Positions 31,742-44,479 of a stretch of DNA of 58,000 bases are shown here, in pieces. Within the stretch, counting starts at the first letter, position 1; every line of letters starts with the position of its first letter. Position numbers and translations under genes: made by a program. This DNA comes from Cryptomeria japonica (Eukaryota > Streptophyta > Pinopsida > Cupressales > Cupressaceae): NCBI RefSeq assembly GCF_030272615.1, contig NC_081414.1:908557009-908615008 (forward strand), in the 5' to 3' direction. The notes under the pieces were generated by a model. It did not search any database, was not told the DNA's origin, and saw only the letters and a list, made by a program, of their open reading frames with translations.

Positions 31742-33294
31742 AAACTCTTCTTTCTATATTAATGAATTCTATTGCCAAAACCATTACATCTTTGACACAC
31801 CAAAATTTTACCCCTAGGAAAAACATTTTGTCTATTCCTAGACCTCATTTTACATTCATCTTCTCTATGGCCATATCCTTTACATGAAAATAGTAACCAG
31901 AGAATGAGAGCTTATTACTTACAAATTTATTATGCCAAACATGTGGTGATCTTGCAGGCTTGTTTCCTCCATTCCTTCTTCCTTTGTTGTTGATCCTAGG
32001 ATGCTCATTTATAGTAGGCATATATCTTGGCCTTCTCCTATTCCCAGTTTTGTGTGCAGTAGCATCTCTTTGTCTTCTACCGGTAGGAGGTCTTCCAGGC
32101 TGTCTTCTCATGTTCTTATTTGTAATGAAGCCACCTTCGTTCAACTTGCATTTTCATTTTGGATCAGCATTGCCACTCATTGTAGCACCGGTCTTCACCA
32201 GTTGTAGTTAGATCAACCTTCTTCCTAGGAGCCTTTGAAACTGTGAAGGTATGTCCCTTGTCATTTATACTTAAGGAGACACACTGAATGTCTTTGTTGG
32301 AGATGTCCTTTCTTGTGGAGCATTCACTGACATTAAATCCTAATCCTCTGATATCCTTGGAGTGTTTTTGTTTGTTTAACATTTTGTCCAAGGCTTCAAT
32401 GCTACCATCATACTAGATCCTCACCTTGAGCTCATCTTGACACTTCTCAAGGTCTTTCCTGAGTTTCTTTGTTTCACCCATTAGACTCTGACATTCTTTG
32501 TCCTTAGCCTCTAGCTCCGATGCTAAATCTTTACACTTGCATTTCTTGGTGTCCAAATCTAATTTTGAATCTACATTCATCCTTTTAGCATCATCCACTT
32601 ATGCTTTCAGATTGAAAATGGTTGACTCTGACTCTTGAAGAATTTCAATCAACCGATTTTGTTCCACAATAGCAGCATTCTTGAACATCTTGTATTCTTT
32701 TCTTACTCTACTAAGCTCCTCAAGTGCACTTACAATTACTCCTTCAAGATCAACTTCAGCTTCATCTTCTTCTTCATCACTGCCAAACAAATCTTGCCAC
32801 TAGGATTGATTTGAGTTATCATCTTTCGGTGTGTGCACCTCACTAGGAGTCTCTTGAGCCATGAAGAGATGGATTTCTTCTTCATCATTGCTACAACTAC
32901 TAACCAAACTATATTTATCATCGCTATACTCATGTGTTCCACTTCTCTTCTTTCTCCCACAATCTGGTTTAGCAGTCATAGGTTAATTACCATAGAGATT
33001 CTTCAATCTATCCGACAAACTCTTTGTAGAATTGCACTTATCCACCTATGAAGAAACATCACTAGAAAGTCCACTGAGTATGGCTTTCATGGCTTCAGCA
33101 TTACACTTAGATCTTCTTTCAACTTCAGGACCGGTGGGAAGACTGACAGGACTAGAAAGACCACTAACAACTGACATCCGAACATCATAGCCTAAAGAGG
33201 ACAGGTAGACTTTCACTCTACAACTCCAAATAAAATAGTTTGACCCATTAAACATTGAAGTAGGGATTGACTCAAATTTAACCATTGTGTTCAC
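31740..33294 (-). pseudogene. gag: Copia-type gag of element D, heavily decayed
   Basis: Starts near 33294/33285 with a Gag signature (TSMFNGSNYFIWSCRVKVYL). It then has an ILSGLS motif, an acidic region and a charged coiled-coil region (32413-32790). APRKKVDLTTTGED follows, a block shared exactly in order with the gag of element E, and two zinc knuckles: one near 31880 readable only across a frameshift (CKGYGHREDEC), one at about 31745-31800 with lost residues (CQRCNGFGN). Many stops and shifts, plus an internal deletion after residue about 95. Confidence 0.8.
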
Positions 33295-33345
33295 AAAACC
33301 AGAATCTACCTAAGCTAGAGAAAGCTTATCTAAATGGGAACCTAG

Positions 33346-33357
33346 GCTCTGATACCA
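33346..33357 (-). other. Primer-binding site of D
   Basis: The minus strand reads TGGTATCAGAGC; it separates gag from the LTR and sets the LTR end at 33360. Confidence 0.92.
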
Positions 33358-33375
33358 ATTGTATAACATAAGATG

Positions 33376-33401
33376 CCACTAAGAGGGGGGTGAATTAGTG
33401 G
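33376..33401 (-). other. LTR-end hairpin of D
   Basis: Plus-strand arms CCACTAA (33376-33382) and TTAGTGG (33395-33401) pair perfectly around a G-run (C-run in sense). Confidence 0.7.
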
Positions 33402-34408
33402 TTATCAATATTTTCAACCTTTTAAACCTGATTATATGTACCAGTTAGCAGTTCAAACACTAAGTGAATATACCAGTGAGACAAGGAAGAGATTAAGATG
33501 CAATCACTCATAAGAACCAACCCCTGCACCGAGCACCAACTCAGTGATTACAATTAATGTTATTAATTCAATACAATAGTTATAACCTGATTACAAATGA
33601 ATTTGTAACCCCTGCAATTAAATCTCTCTTCCAATTTATCTCTTCTCTTTAGGTTCAACTCTTCTCTATTCTCTACCGGTTCTCTACTCACTCTGAACCA
33701 CTTCAACTTGTCACCATCGGTACTCTACTCACCCTCTCTGAAACTTTTTCTACTCAGCCTATACCATGTCTGACCTCTTCTCACTCTCTCTTTATTGTCC
33801 TTTGCTCACTTCTATTGCTTCTTTACCAATGCATACTATCGGTTAGATGAACAGTCAAACCATGCACCTCGTTACCAGTTACTCTACTTACTGGTTAAAC
33901 CCTTCTTACTAGTTCTCTCTTCAAGCACTCAGTCACTTCATTTTTCTTTGATGAACCTTCTGACTGATTAACTCTTTGATGCACACTCACCCTCTCTTTG
34001 GTTCGACACCATGACATCATCAACTTTGATCTTTGATCTGCACATTTATACTTGTGCTTTCCTACCAAAACATAAAATCAAATCTTACGTCTTAGGGTTT
34101 TCTTCACCGACCCAATCCTTATCAGATCAAATCTAATCTCATCTTCGAGATTCACAACCTGCAACAAATTAGACTGCACCGCCAATATTTTCTTCCACTA
34201 CATGTTTACTAAATTTAGAAAACACAACCCTACTTCAGTCAATCACAATAAATGAACTTGTTGTTTCCTACTCCAAATCAAATCTGCAACTGGACATCCT
34301 TCAACGATCATTGCATTACTTAGATCTTTGATCCGCATTGAGCCGTAAACCTCTGCAATCAACCTGTGATATCTGCAAAATGCATTAAACATGAACTTAG
34401 TCAGCAAC

Positions 34409-35780
34409 TGTTAGGACCCGGAGGCAACTGAGAGGGGGGGCGTGAATCAGTTGTCTAATAATTTCAACCCAAATATAACTTAATCAAACTTGATACTTAA
34501 TACCGGTAAACCAAAATTAATGTCGGTAAACAGATTACCAGTTAATATCAATACCAGTGAAACTTAATACATGAAACCGAAAGAGAAACAAAATCCACAA
34601 CACATAACACAAAGATTTGTGTGTGGAAACCCTATAAGGGGAGAAAACACGATGGGAAACCTTACCCACAATTAGATGATACTACTATAGATAGTATGTG
34701 TATACAAATGGGGTATGCACATGCAGAAAGGCCAACCGCCTAGAGCTCACTACTCAATCACAAAATAGGAGTCACACTGACTACAATTGGATGATTAAAT
34801 CCAATGATAATGTACTGCTCAAAGTAGCATCTCCAATGTTGGATTCAGTACCGGTTAAGCTTTGATTATTTCCTTCTCTATGGTTTGCCCATATGATCTT
34901 CAATATTCGCACATACCATGTTGCAATGCCATAACCATATACCTTCTACTTATTACCTTGCTTTTTTCATCTCACAAATGAGATCTTACATATATACCAA
35001 AACCTAAGACCAAATCTATAGGTCGGCTAGTTAAGAATATTACAATAAAATAAATTACAAGTCAATATGTGATGCATCATGTCGGCTCAACAACAATACC
35101 AATTAATTAAACCATCTCCATAATGTGTCGTCCTGATCTGGAATAGATAACACATGTCGGTCCATAACCTAGACCAATTTGCCGGTAACAACAAATATGT
35201 CAACCCGATTAGACCAATAACCAAATCACAAAAACTAAGTGTCCAAACCATGTCTTCGACATAACCAAGTGATCTCCAGATGATAACAAGTCATCCTTAG
35301 TGCCAGTGAACAATATAACCTGTCCGTGAACCAAATACCGGTGACTGTGCATAAGTCACTAAACTTACCGGTGAATTTAACCAAATATCTCCAGAAGGAT
35401 AAGTGTTGATAAGTGTTGACATCAATGACAAAACCAATGCAACATATCCATAATACCAACAATCTCCCCCTTTGGCATTGATGGCAACACAAGATGGAAA
35501 AACCATCTAAGTGCCAACGAAGAAATGCCAAAAACCAAAAACCAACAATCTCCAAAATAGATATGAAAATAAATGCAGAGAGTATGTATCTCTCCCCCAA
35601 TGAGTAATCTCTCCCCAAAGGATAATGTTTTTTCATAGATATCTCTCCCTCTTTGACATCAAATACTAGATACAACTAGTTCATAGAACTAATTACAAAT
35701 ACCAACTACTCCCCTTGAGAAGTAGCTCTCCTCCATCAAAGCCAAAAAATGGTTTCTCTATAAATTTTGTCGGTTTGATG
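34409..35780 (-). mobile_element. Element F 3' end: LTR plus 3' untranslated part
   Basis: Minus-oriented 3' LTR (34409-35461; outer end CCAACA, inner end TGTTAGGACCC), a polypurine tract right of it at 35462-35476 and further CTCCCC tracts up to 35720. The interior matches element G (52348-52710) until a GATGCCAAA word near 35780, where it switches to the upstream edge of element H. Confidence 0.8.
34425..34453 (-). other. LTR-end hairpin of F
   Basis: Perfect arms CAACTGA (34425-34431) and TCAGTTG (34447-34453) around the C-rich loop. Confidence 0.7.
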
Positions 35781-35794
35781 CCAAAGGGGGAGAT

Positions 35795-36534
35795 TGTTAT
35801 TATTCTACACTCTTATGAGAATAGTTGATGTTGTCATTGATGGCAACCAACTGGCAATCATCTAGCACTTCACCGACAGCGACAACAATGCATACCGACA
35901 CTCAAGCCGACATGGAATAAACTTTTGTTTATTGTTTTACAATGTAATTATCTCTTGTAAAAGCCAACATGACATATTGTAAAAGACTCATATATGTATG
36001 AGATCTTATAGGTCTTTTTGTGTAGATGATAGATGAGAAGTATAAGGCAATTTTGTATAAGGTGATATAGTTGACAGCGAAGGTTTTGGTTATAGATTGA
36101 GCTTAAACCGGTACTGAACTTGGCATAAATGATGCTGATTTGAAGAATTACATTGTATTGGATTTTGATAAGCCATTTTGTAAGTCAGTGAGACTTCTAT
36201 TTTGTAGTTGGGCAGTGAGCTCTAGGCTGTTGGCCTCCCTGCATGTGTAGGCCCCTCATTGTAAGTAATATTTATTCATTGGTCAGTGAGTGAATATTGT
36301 GGGTCACAAATCCCACCGAGGTTTTTCCCACACCAGGTTTCCTCATTAAATATCTTGTGTTATGGTGTCTTCTCTATGTTGTATCTGTTATTCTTATTTG
36401 CTACATTAATTCTTATTTACCGGTACACTGTTTTGGGATGCAAAGTTCTTAATAAGTATAAATATTCTGTTAATTGGTTAGACACTGATTCACCCCCCCT
36501 CTCAATTTCTTTGGGACTCTCATTGATTCTAACA
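35795..36534 (+). repeat. Element H 3' LTR (family A-like, plus)
   Basis: 740 bp from TGTTATTATTCTACAC to ...GATTCTAACA, directly after a plus-strand polypurine tract (CCAAAGGGGGAGA, 35781-35793). Central part resembles family A LTRs (CCTGCATGTGTAGGCCCC, CCCACCGAGGTTTTTCCCAC). It stands alone: left of the tract is minus-strand F sequence. The hairpin here has a broken second arm. Confidence 0.82.
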
Positions 36535-37065
36535 ACAACTACTTCAATGATGTACCCTTCATCTACCATGACACGTTTGCCACCTAGAGACCACGTGTCA
36601 ACTTTGTCGGCATCCACCTCATTTACTGAGTCGGTTTATGTTGAGTCACCAACCAAAAACACTCTATTGGTATTCACCATATACTACAGGTTTATCTTGC
36701 CTTACCAGTTATATTAACTGGTTAACCTTCATGCCATGCAATTCACCATTATGTTGGTTAGGTCATGATGACCTAGACTGCTTCCAATTCAGAGTTTATC
36801 ACTTCACTTTGTCTCTTTGTTAGTTTACCGGTTTCCTTACCTACTTGCATGCTGGACTAGTATTTATTCTTCTTCACAGAGCACATATCAGTCAAATATA
36901 GATGTGCTCTCTAGTTCACCAAGATTGATGCGGTTTCAATCACAGACACATGCCAATGTTATGAGCATATATTATGAACCGCAACATCTGAGTCCTCTCT
37001 AGTTGTCTGTAGAGGTTGCTTGATCACTGCTCTATTCCTGTTTATCAGTTGACAGTACTCCTACT

Positions 37066-38500
37066 TGATGGTATGATGAAAGAATAAGTATTCGGTAGAA
37101 CTCTGAGAGGGGGGGTGAATTAGTAAACTTAAAAACTGATACGAACTTCCCAATCTCAAATTCAAACTCACAAAGTAAACTTTCACTATCAAGATCAATA
37201 CTCAACATCAACCGGTTAACTGTTATAACAACTTAATAGTAAACAAAATCAATCTTGTAAACATCAAAATGCTTAATAATATATCAACATATTCCATCTC
37301 TCAATGCTTCCAATTATCATGCCTTGTCATAGTATTTAAGTAGTCAATCAAATCAACAAATAAGATCATAACCACAAAAACATTCACCACTTGACACAAA
37401 TTTTTATATGTGGAAAACCCTAATAGGTAAAAACCACAGTGAGATGACAAGATAGCTATCTGAACATCTCTCAAAGTTCGTCTTGTTAGGAGCCAAGCCT
37501 GTTAAATCTTTTACAATAAGTCTTGTTAAGAACTGATCCTGTTAGCAATCACCCGATTAAGGGATTTACAAAATGCCTTGATGAAAAGAAAATACCCTGC
37601 TAGGAGTAACCTCAATAGAGTATTTGAGAATCCAAGCTAATGGACCACCTTGTTAGAGGATTTAAGAAGCAACCAAGCTTGTTAGAGCTTACTCGGTTAG
37701 GGGATTTCAGTTCTGTTGTAATTGTTAGAACACAACAGGTTTTCTTGATCTGTCTGAATAGCACTACATTTGCTTGATCAGATCCTTTTAAGCTTCAATC
37801 CACTTTTACTCAAACTGCATATCCATTCTCCGGTTAGACAACCACACACTCAACTGATTTCTACCAACACTTTGCCAACAACTTTACAAACAACTTCATC
37901 GACCTTAAATACAAATCAATTAGGCCGGTAACACAACAAAAACCTAATTCTCTCATAGAGATTACAAGAAAATCATTTTAAGTGTGACCATTGGATTTTT
38001 ATAGCAATCTATACACATTCTTCAAGAAAATTCCAACCACTCCATGATCACCACTTCATCAGACTTTGTAACTCATCACGTGCTATCCATTAGATGCAAT
38101 CCACTTTGTTCATTCCCTAGACAATCAAACAAACGAACAAACGTGCCAAAATAATATGAACTTATCCTCATACAATGATCATACATGTCACTATCATTAC
38201 CGTTCATCATTAGATCTTAAACCAACAAACTTGATCGGTTAGGGGTTAACAAAAACAACTGGTAGAGTTTACCAGTTACATTGCATAGAAAGGGCTTAAC
38301 CTTATACATCGGTTTACTGGTTCAACTCACAAACTTACATACCGGTTTACAACATCTCCCTCAAAGCTCTTCCTACCGGTTACAAGACAATATCAATAAC
38401 AACAACAATATCAGCAATATCATAAATACCATTACCGGTTCAATTGACATCAATGACAACATAAAATATCATTAATGCAATCTTTATGCAAATGCCAACA
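37066..38500 (-). repeat. Solo LTR of the B family
   Basis: 1,435-bp LTR in minus orientation, from TGATGGTATGATG (plus strand) to AATGCCAACA, matching the B LTRs throughout, including the TATA/inverted-repeat block (near 37898-37928) and the mini-palindrome array. No internal region on either side. Flanks CTACT and CTGCC agree at three of five bases, so a target duplication is only weakly supported. It lies inside the D LTR. Confidence 0.85.
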
Positions 38501-39456
38501 CTGCCTGCATACCAGTAACACCCATGAGAACATCATGCCATCAATCTTCAACTGTCACCAACTATGGTAACACCAATCTCCATCTGCATCCTGGTAACGC
38601 ACTCTTGCCTCGCAGTGTAACTCCATGTCTGCAATGATAAACCTTTCCTTCTCCATCATTAGCTCAGACCTCATCTCAACCGGTATGCCAAAGTGGCAAA
38701 CTCATCACTTCTTATTCTTCCTCTTTTGTCCCAGTAGCTCATCTTGCCTTCTCTTGTTGATCCAATGCATATCATTGGTTTCATATACCCGAGGCTACCT
38801 CATGTTTCACTTTGGTTATCCGGTATAAGCCTTCAACCACCTGCCATTAACTTATCTGACTATCTTATCTAAGAGGGTTATGATGCACTTTATGCATGTT
38901 GTGAGATAAGCTAAGCATTACCACTAACCGATGTGAGTAGATGGGCTGATGCACTAACCTTCCAATACCCGATGGGAATGGATCTTTGTTGTACATTCTG
39001 CTACCTGCATTGTACTAATATGACTTTTCTGAAATTGAGCAGATACAGCATCAACTAGACATATGACTTGGTAGACATCCCATATGTATTCCTTGTTATC
39101 TTGAGGAAGCACAATTTATGTCATTTTTCTCTTAAATTGGTGACAATATCTTCATCCGGTGGGAGTCATGCTGAATGTCATCATTCAAACTGCATACCGG
39201 TTGCCTACACATTCTTTATTAGTTCAACCATGCCTTCTTATTGGTTACATGCTTACCGGTTGGCAACAACACACTACCAAACCATCACTCACTGGTTGAC
39301 ATTGCCATAATACCAACTATGTCCAATGCCGACACACCGGTTAACACTCCATACCGATCTCCAAACTTTCTCACCGGTTAACTCCAACTTATAACATACC
39401 GGTTGACATCAATGGCAACAATACCGATTGACATCAATGACAACATAATGCCAACA

Positions 39457-41460
39457 TCCTTTATATACTTGGCCTAAGAAATGAATATTACCATTTATTG
39501 AATATAAAATCCATAAACCTAGAATGAAAAATAACTCACTCGACATTGACATCTCAATCCATTTTTTCATTTCATTTTGGAACTCTATACACATCATAGT
39601 CCAACACTTTCAAATAAAAGCTCCTTTGTAATTCTTGTTTCTAGATATGTACTTAGATTCTGCATGTCTATTATGTATCTTATTGTTTATGTTGATTAAT
39701 ATTAATTTTGCATCTTTAGACCCAGTTCTTACATTTTATCATTCTAACATATCCAAAATCAAATCACAAGAGAGAAAATAATCAATTCATTGTGCCTAGC
39801 TCTCCCAAGGGTTTATAATTGGGCCTATTGACAATTCTTAAATGTATTATTGATGTAAATGATCTTTGATTCCTAGTTTATATGATTAGACTAGTCAATC
39901 CTATTTACCACTTTACAGGATGATCTCAAGAAGACTTATAGTTTGAATGAGAGAGGCAATTGTATTTGTAGGCAACTTACACCTTTTTATTTTGATTTTT
40001 ATTGAAGGGTGAAATTAGAGGCTAGTTCCTTGCTATTTACATAGTAGACATTCATAATTCAAATTTTGGGGCCAATCTACTTGGACAGGGGTCTTAGGTG
40101 TCCTAGTCATAATAGTTTGAGCTAGGAAAAAGGTCGTGAATAGGTGATTGTACCAATTTAATAGAAACAATATCTAAATTGATGATAATCAAACATAAAT
40201 CAAGTACAAATGGGGCACAACCACCAAAGTGCGTCCAAACTAGGCGTGAAATTGTAAAGGGATACAATTTACTATACTCATGAAATTTTTCTTGAAGAGT
40301 CCAAAAGGCTATTTATGACCATTTTTTAATAATGAAATGATGATGAAAATATGGTTAGATATGATGGAGGGAAAGGAAGATTAGAAAATTGGATTTGAGG
40401 ACAAAAAAGAAAGAAGACTCCAAAAATAAAGGAAAAAAAGTTGTAATGTGTTGCACCCTAGAGGATTTCATCATTTGTTTTGTTTTCTCATTTCATAATG
40501 TAATATTATTTTAGTTCATTTAAACAATATTTCTATTTTCTTGTGTGAGTTTTCTTTGGGTTGTTTGATTTTTCCTCTTCATCACTTTACATATTATTTT
40601 TTCATAATTTTATATAAATCATATTACTATTGTTTAAAACAATTAAACATTTTTAACAACTTTACTACTTTATTTTAAAATTTAAATATATTACAATACT
40701 AAAAAAAATATCTTCTATATTATCCCTTTAATTCTTGCTTCTTCCACTTGTATTGCTTTAAAAGGGATCATTATTATTTTTTAAATATTTTAATAAACTT
40801 ATATTATTCTAATTTAATTTATAATTATAAAAAATTCAATAACATTAATATTTTATAATGTTTTTGTGGTATTGCTAAGGTTATAATGTGTCACATCTCT
40901 TTTTTAAAAACTTATAAAAATAGAATTTAGTAGAAATAGTAAGCCCAACTATCCATGAATAGTAAATTGGGATCATATGATAGTTTACATTATAATATTA
41001 ATTAATATTTGTTTGTTGTTGTAAATTCAAATATCTCATAACAAACAATGTTAAATAAGTAACATTTTGGGGGCATGGAGTTTTGGGAGCATCTTGTTGG
41101 CTTTGGCAAGTTAAATAGTAGTGGGTTAGTTTTGAAAAGTTTTCTTGGAATCTTTGATCATCTTTGGCATCTAGTTGCTTTGTATGAATTCTTATGGTAG
41201 TTGTCATTAAATGATTATTCGTATTTCATGAAAGTTTTCTCCATGTTAAGTAGTGGGATTTGGGCACCCAAGATGGAAATTGAATTAATTTTCCTTTTAT
41301 GCAAAGTGGGTAGAGATTTTGGATCATTCTACACTTTCCAAATTATAACCAAGCTTTGCTTGTTTCTTTAGTTGCTATCAAACCAATGGAAAGGAAAATT
41401 CTTAATATTTTTGGATAGGATGTTCATAGTTTCCATGTGATATAAAGGAAGGAGTCAAAT
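39457..41460. other. AT-rich sequence, no gene
   Basis: No credible coding frame. 40560-40880 is extremely AT-rich. Poly-A and poly-T runs are scattered. I see no element ends. Confidence 0.6.
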
Positions 41461-42039
41461 GATTACCTCCTGGGATGTCCCAGTGCTTCACCCCTGTGAG
41501 TATCACCTAGATGCAATGAGTGCTAAGTGGACCATTCATTCTCATGAGAGATGGGTTGTTGAACCACAGCTCGTGAGCACACGGGTCAATGAGTTTGACT
41601 CAAAAACTACATAGTTGAACCCTAATAGCAATATCATAGTTTCACTTATTGTGGAAAATACCTCCTACTTATCAATTGATGAGCTAAAGGGGATCTATAA
41701 TGAATGGTTCATAAGGCACAACACTTGCTAAAGGTTTTGCAAATGGGGTTGCAAGATAAGTGTGTTGAACCTTGGAGGGAACTCCGTGGTTAAGTGTGCT
41801 TGAGCTGGAGTAAAACTGGGATGGGTGACCTACCGAGAAGTCCCAGTGCTTCACCCCTCTGAGCATCACCTAGATGCAATGAGTGCTAAGCTGACCATTC
41901 ATTCTCATGAGAGATGAGTTCTTGTGAACCATTGCTCGTGAACACATGGGTCAATGAGTTTGACTCAAAAACTACACAGTTGAACCCTGATAGCAATATC
42001 ATAGTTTGACTTGCTGTGGAAAATACCTCCTACTTATCA
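41461..42039 (+). mobile_element. Cassandra-like TRIM carrying 5S rRNA sequence
   Basis: Two direct copies of a block that begins in the 3' end of a 5S rRNA sequence and ends CCTCCTACTTATCA: left copy 41461-41674 (its 5' half degraded), right copy with 5S at 41746 and end at 42039. The short interior starts ATTGATGAGC, a decayed initiator Met-tRNA primer site, followed by CTAAAGGGGATC, a possible polypurine tract. Cassandra is the known family of short LTR elements whose LTRs carry 5S promoter sequence; assignment is by this architecture. Confidence 0.7.
41746..41857 (+). rRNA. 5S rRNA-derived sequence in a TRIM LTR (not a functional gene)
   Basis: Resembles plant 5S rRNA over about 110 nt. 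Box A region GGTTAAGTGTGCTTG and box C GGATGGGTGACC are well kept; the 5' third is diverged and shortened. It ends in CCCAGTGCTTCACCCC. The internal RNA polymerase III promoter could still work, but the molecule is too diverged to be ribosomal. A truncated second copy lies at 41461-41495. Confidence 0.72.
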
Positions 42040-42045
42040 ACATCA

Positions 42046-43371
42046 AAATACTTAATTCTTTCTAACCAAATTTGTCAAAGACTAAAGATTGAATGATATC
42101 TTAGGCTATTAAAATAATAGAAGTAGAAGTATGATCACATCTTGAACTAGCCAACAAATTAGACAAAGAAGTAACATGAACAAGAGGTTGATTTTTTATG
42201 TGCCATCACTACCTCCAAATGCCCTCAATTAAGTAACTCTAAAAGAAGACATGAGTGGCACACTCCTTTGTAACCCCACAAAGAAAACACATGGAAGGAC
42301 ATTGAAATCATATTTTTTTTATGTTGTCAAAGATAAGAGATTTATTTGGACAATGTAAACAAAGAAAGAAATTATATTAAGGTCCACCCAATTTAATCTA
42401 GGACTTTTTCCATCATGGGAAACTCCCTATACTCAATTTTTTCATGGTCTAAGATCTTATATCTATAAGAAACTAAATAAAGTTATTGAGGATCATATCC
42501 CTATGAAAGAGTATTAACTTCATCCACAAAAGAACATGGTTGGTCAACCAAAATGAAAGATTTGGCTGCTGATCTTCTAGATATCTTTCCAAAGACCAAC
42601 AACAAGGATCCTTCCAAGAATAAATGCTAGATTCTCCCACCAAATGAGAGACCTAAAATTTTGACACATTAGACCCACCAACATTCAAAAATACTTAATT
42701 TAAAGTGAACTTATGAGGAGATGAGATGAGAATCATGAGATAGGAATCCTACTAACCCAGCCAATGAAGAGCATTACTATCATAATTTACAATCTACAAA
42801 ATGTCTTGCTTAAGAAGTAAAAAATCCTCATTGAGAGTATTGCAAATCATAGAGCCTTTCCCAACCAAAATCATTTATACAATGTTAGCAATAAAAATAC
42901 TTCAAAAATACTTATAGTTTACAAGTTTGCCCTAAGATTTTTGGCGAGCCTTAAATCACACAAACTAAGCAACATATTAAGTCTAGAGAATGTCAATCAA
43001 ATTTTAGCATTTAACACTTTTTACCCTAGAAGTCGAACCTTAGTGTATGTGATTTAAGCCATCTGAAGATGCTCATGTTAGAAACACTAAAGTTTTCCTC
43101 TGACATCTTATTTCAAATTGTTTCACTTTTTTTTGCTTCCAACTAAAGAGGGTCTCTAACGAACAATCCAAAAAAAAAACTCTCTTGCAGATGATTCAAC
43201 TATAAATCCTTTAGCTACACAAAGAGGATATTGTCTATTCTAAACAGTTGCAAAGTCTTTTTAAATCAGATTCTAGTATTGCTCCTCTTGTTTACTTATG
43301 TCTAGTTCTTTAGACCTTTCTAACAGGCTTTTGGCTAAGCTAATCATTATCTCTATTCAAGGGCTTGCTAA
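42046..43371 (-). repeat. LINE-derived repeat, copy 1
   Basis: Direct repeat of 44480-45688. The minus strand carries a decayed zinc-binding C-terminal region of a plant LINE reverse transcriptase (clearer in copy 2). No open frame. Confidence 0.6.
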
Positions 43372-43492
43372 CCTAAGCTAAATAACGTTATAAGAATTAA
43401 ATAAACCAAATTATTATGTAGGAGGTATGGAAATTACCAAGATTGATAAGAAGATAAGAATACCAAATTGATGCAACAAGTTCTTAACTAAT

Positions 43493-43650
43493 GTTGCATA
43501 GTAGTCTACGTAGGAGTTAGATTAGGATTTAATTATTTTTTTAACTATAGTTGCATTGTAGTCTACATTGGAGGTAAATTGGGAGTTGAATTTTTGTTTT
43601 AATTATTGTTGCATTGTAGTCTATGTAAGAAGTAATTTAGAATATTTTTG
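43493..43650 (+). repeat. Three imperfect 55-60 bp tandem units
   Basis: Units headed by GTTGCATNGTAGTCTA start near 43493, 43549 and 43608, each followed by an AT-rich tail containing TTTAATTATT. Confidence 0.65.
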
Positions 43651-44026
43651 TTGAATAAAAGGGATTGTTAAAAATATATGAGTCAATATTTGGAGATCTA
43701 ATGTTTCTTATTTTTGAATAATAAAATCGGAGTAGAGTTTCAAGGGTTATGAAGCCCAATATTTTTGTTAGCCTATGTTCTATTATACTTATTTCCTCTT
43801 TTATACACATAGAAATATTATTAATTTGCAGGATCTAAGGAACTGTTTGCATCAAAAATATATGACCTTACAAGTGTGATTAACATTGGAAGCCAAATAT
43901 AGTTGACAAAAAACATTTAATTCTCTATAGAAGTGAACACAGGAGATAGACTCAAATTATTGTGAGAGGTGAAGAATCTATTCAAGACAAGAAGCCAACC
44001 TCTAAGAAGACTCTTAAATCCTTCCA

Positions 44027-44257
44027 TTATTTAAAGGAAAAAATTAAAATCATAAAACCTATCTTACAAATTAGCTTTTTCCAACCTAACTCACAAGCTT
44101 TCTCAAGATCCACAAGGAGTGACCAAGTACCAATTTGATCATTAGATTTGATCCTTTTAGTAGTAAACAAGAAGTGGAACAAAATAACATTATCTTGTCC
44201 AACTCCACCTATCTCCATATCATTTGCATTGCCACAAAACTTTTGAAAAAAGCCCAA
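44027..44257 (-). pseudogene. LINE reverse transcriptase fragment
   Basis: 76-residue open stretch on the minus strand with GTWSLLVDLEKACE, which matches the plant L1-type RT block around the first catalytic Asp (usual form ...LVDLVKAYD). Upstream FCGNANDMEIGGVGQD also fits the LINE RT fingers region. Decayed, no intact ORF; probably belongs with copy 1. Confidence 0.6.
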
Positions 44258-44479
44258 AGGATGAGGAGACTACTTACCATCTCTATTCATTTTATCAAAA
44301 GATTTGATCCTAGAGCTAAAAGGAATGAATCCAATGAAATGACCAAATCATTCGTTACCTCAAAATCGAAATACCATATGGTGCTAAGATTTTATCCACG
44401 TAGCACTTAACCACCTAATTTTAATTTATCAAATTAAAAATTTTCTACCAAGCATACCAAATAAAACTCTAACAACCTC

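Larger units (their letters stand above)
31740..39456 (-). mobile_element. Element D (minus): gag and a 2.5-kb LTR with nested insertions
   Basis: Minus-strand order: 5' LTR (39456 to 33360), primer site (33357-33346), gag (33294 to about 31740). The LTR is interrupted twice, at 34409-36534 and 37066-38500; without the inserts it is about 2,536 bp, close to the 2,404 bp of the related E LTR. The order of homologous blocks to E is kept across both inserts. The interior beyond gag is lost at the junction with C. Confidence 0.83.
33360..39456 (-). repeat. LTR of D in three pieces (33360-34408, 36535-37065, 38501-39456)
   Basis: The plus-strand start TGTATAACATAAG is the inner end; the outer end is ...AATGCCAACA at 39456. 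Pieces 1 and 2 both align with the E LTR (for example AACCCCTGCACCGAGC near 33520 and 53695, and TCACCAACCAAA near 36644 and 54670), showing that they were once contiguous. Perfect 7-bp hairpin arms CCACTAA/TTAGTGG at 33376-33401. Confidence 0.8.

Noticed and set aside
36286-36717. 143-codon plus ORF
   Set aside because: It spans the H LTR end, its insertion junction and D LTR sequence, so it cannot be an evolved gene.
40560-40880. Matrix attachment region or replication origin in very AT-rich DNA
   Set aside because: AT richness alone is not evidence; no specific motif or structure supports either.
41746-41857. Functional 5S rRNA gene
   Set aside because: The 5' third is diverged and shortened, no tandem 5S cluster is present, and it is embedded in a duplicated LTR-like unit.
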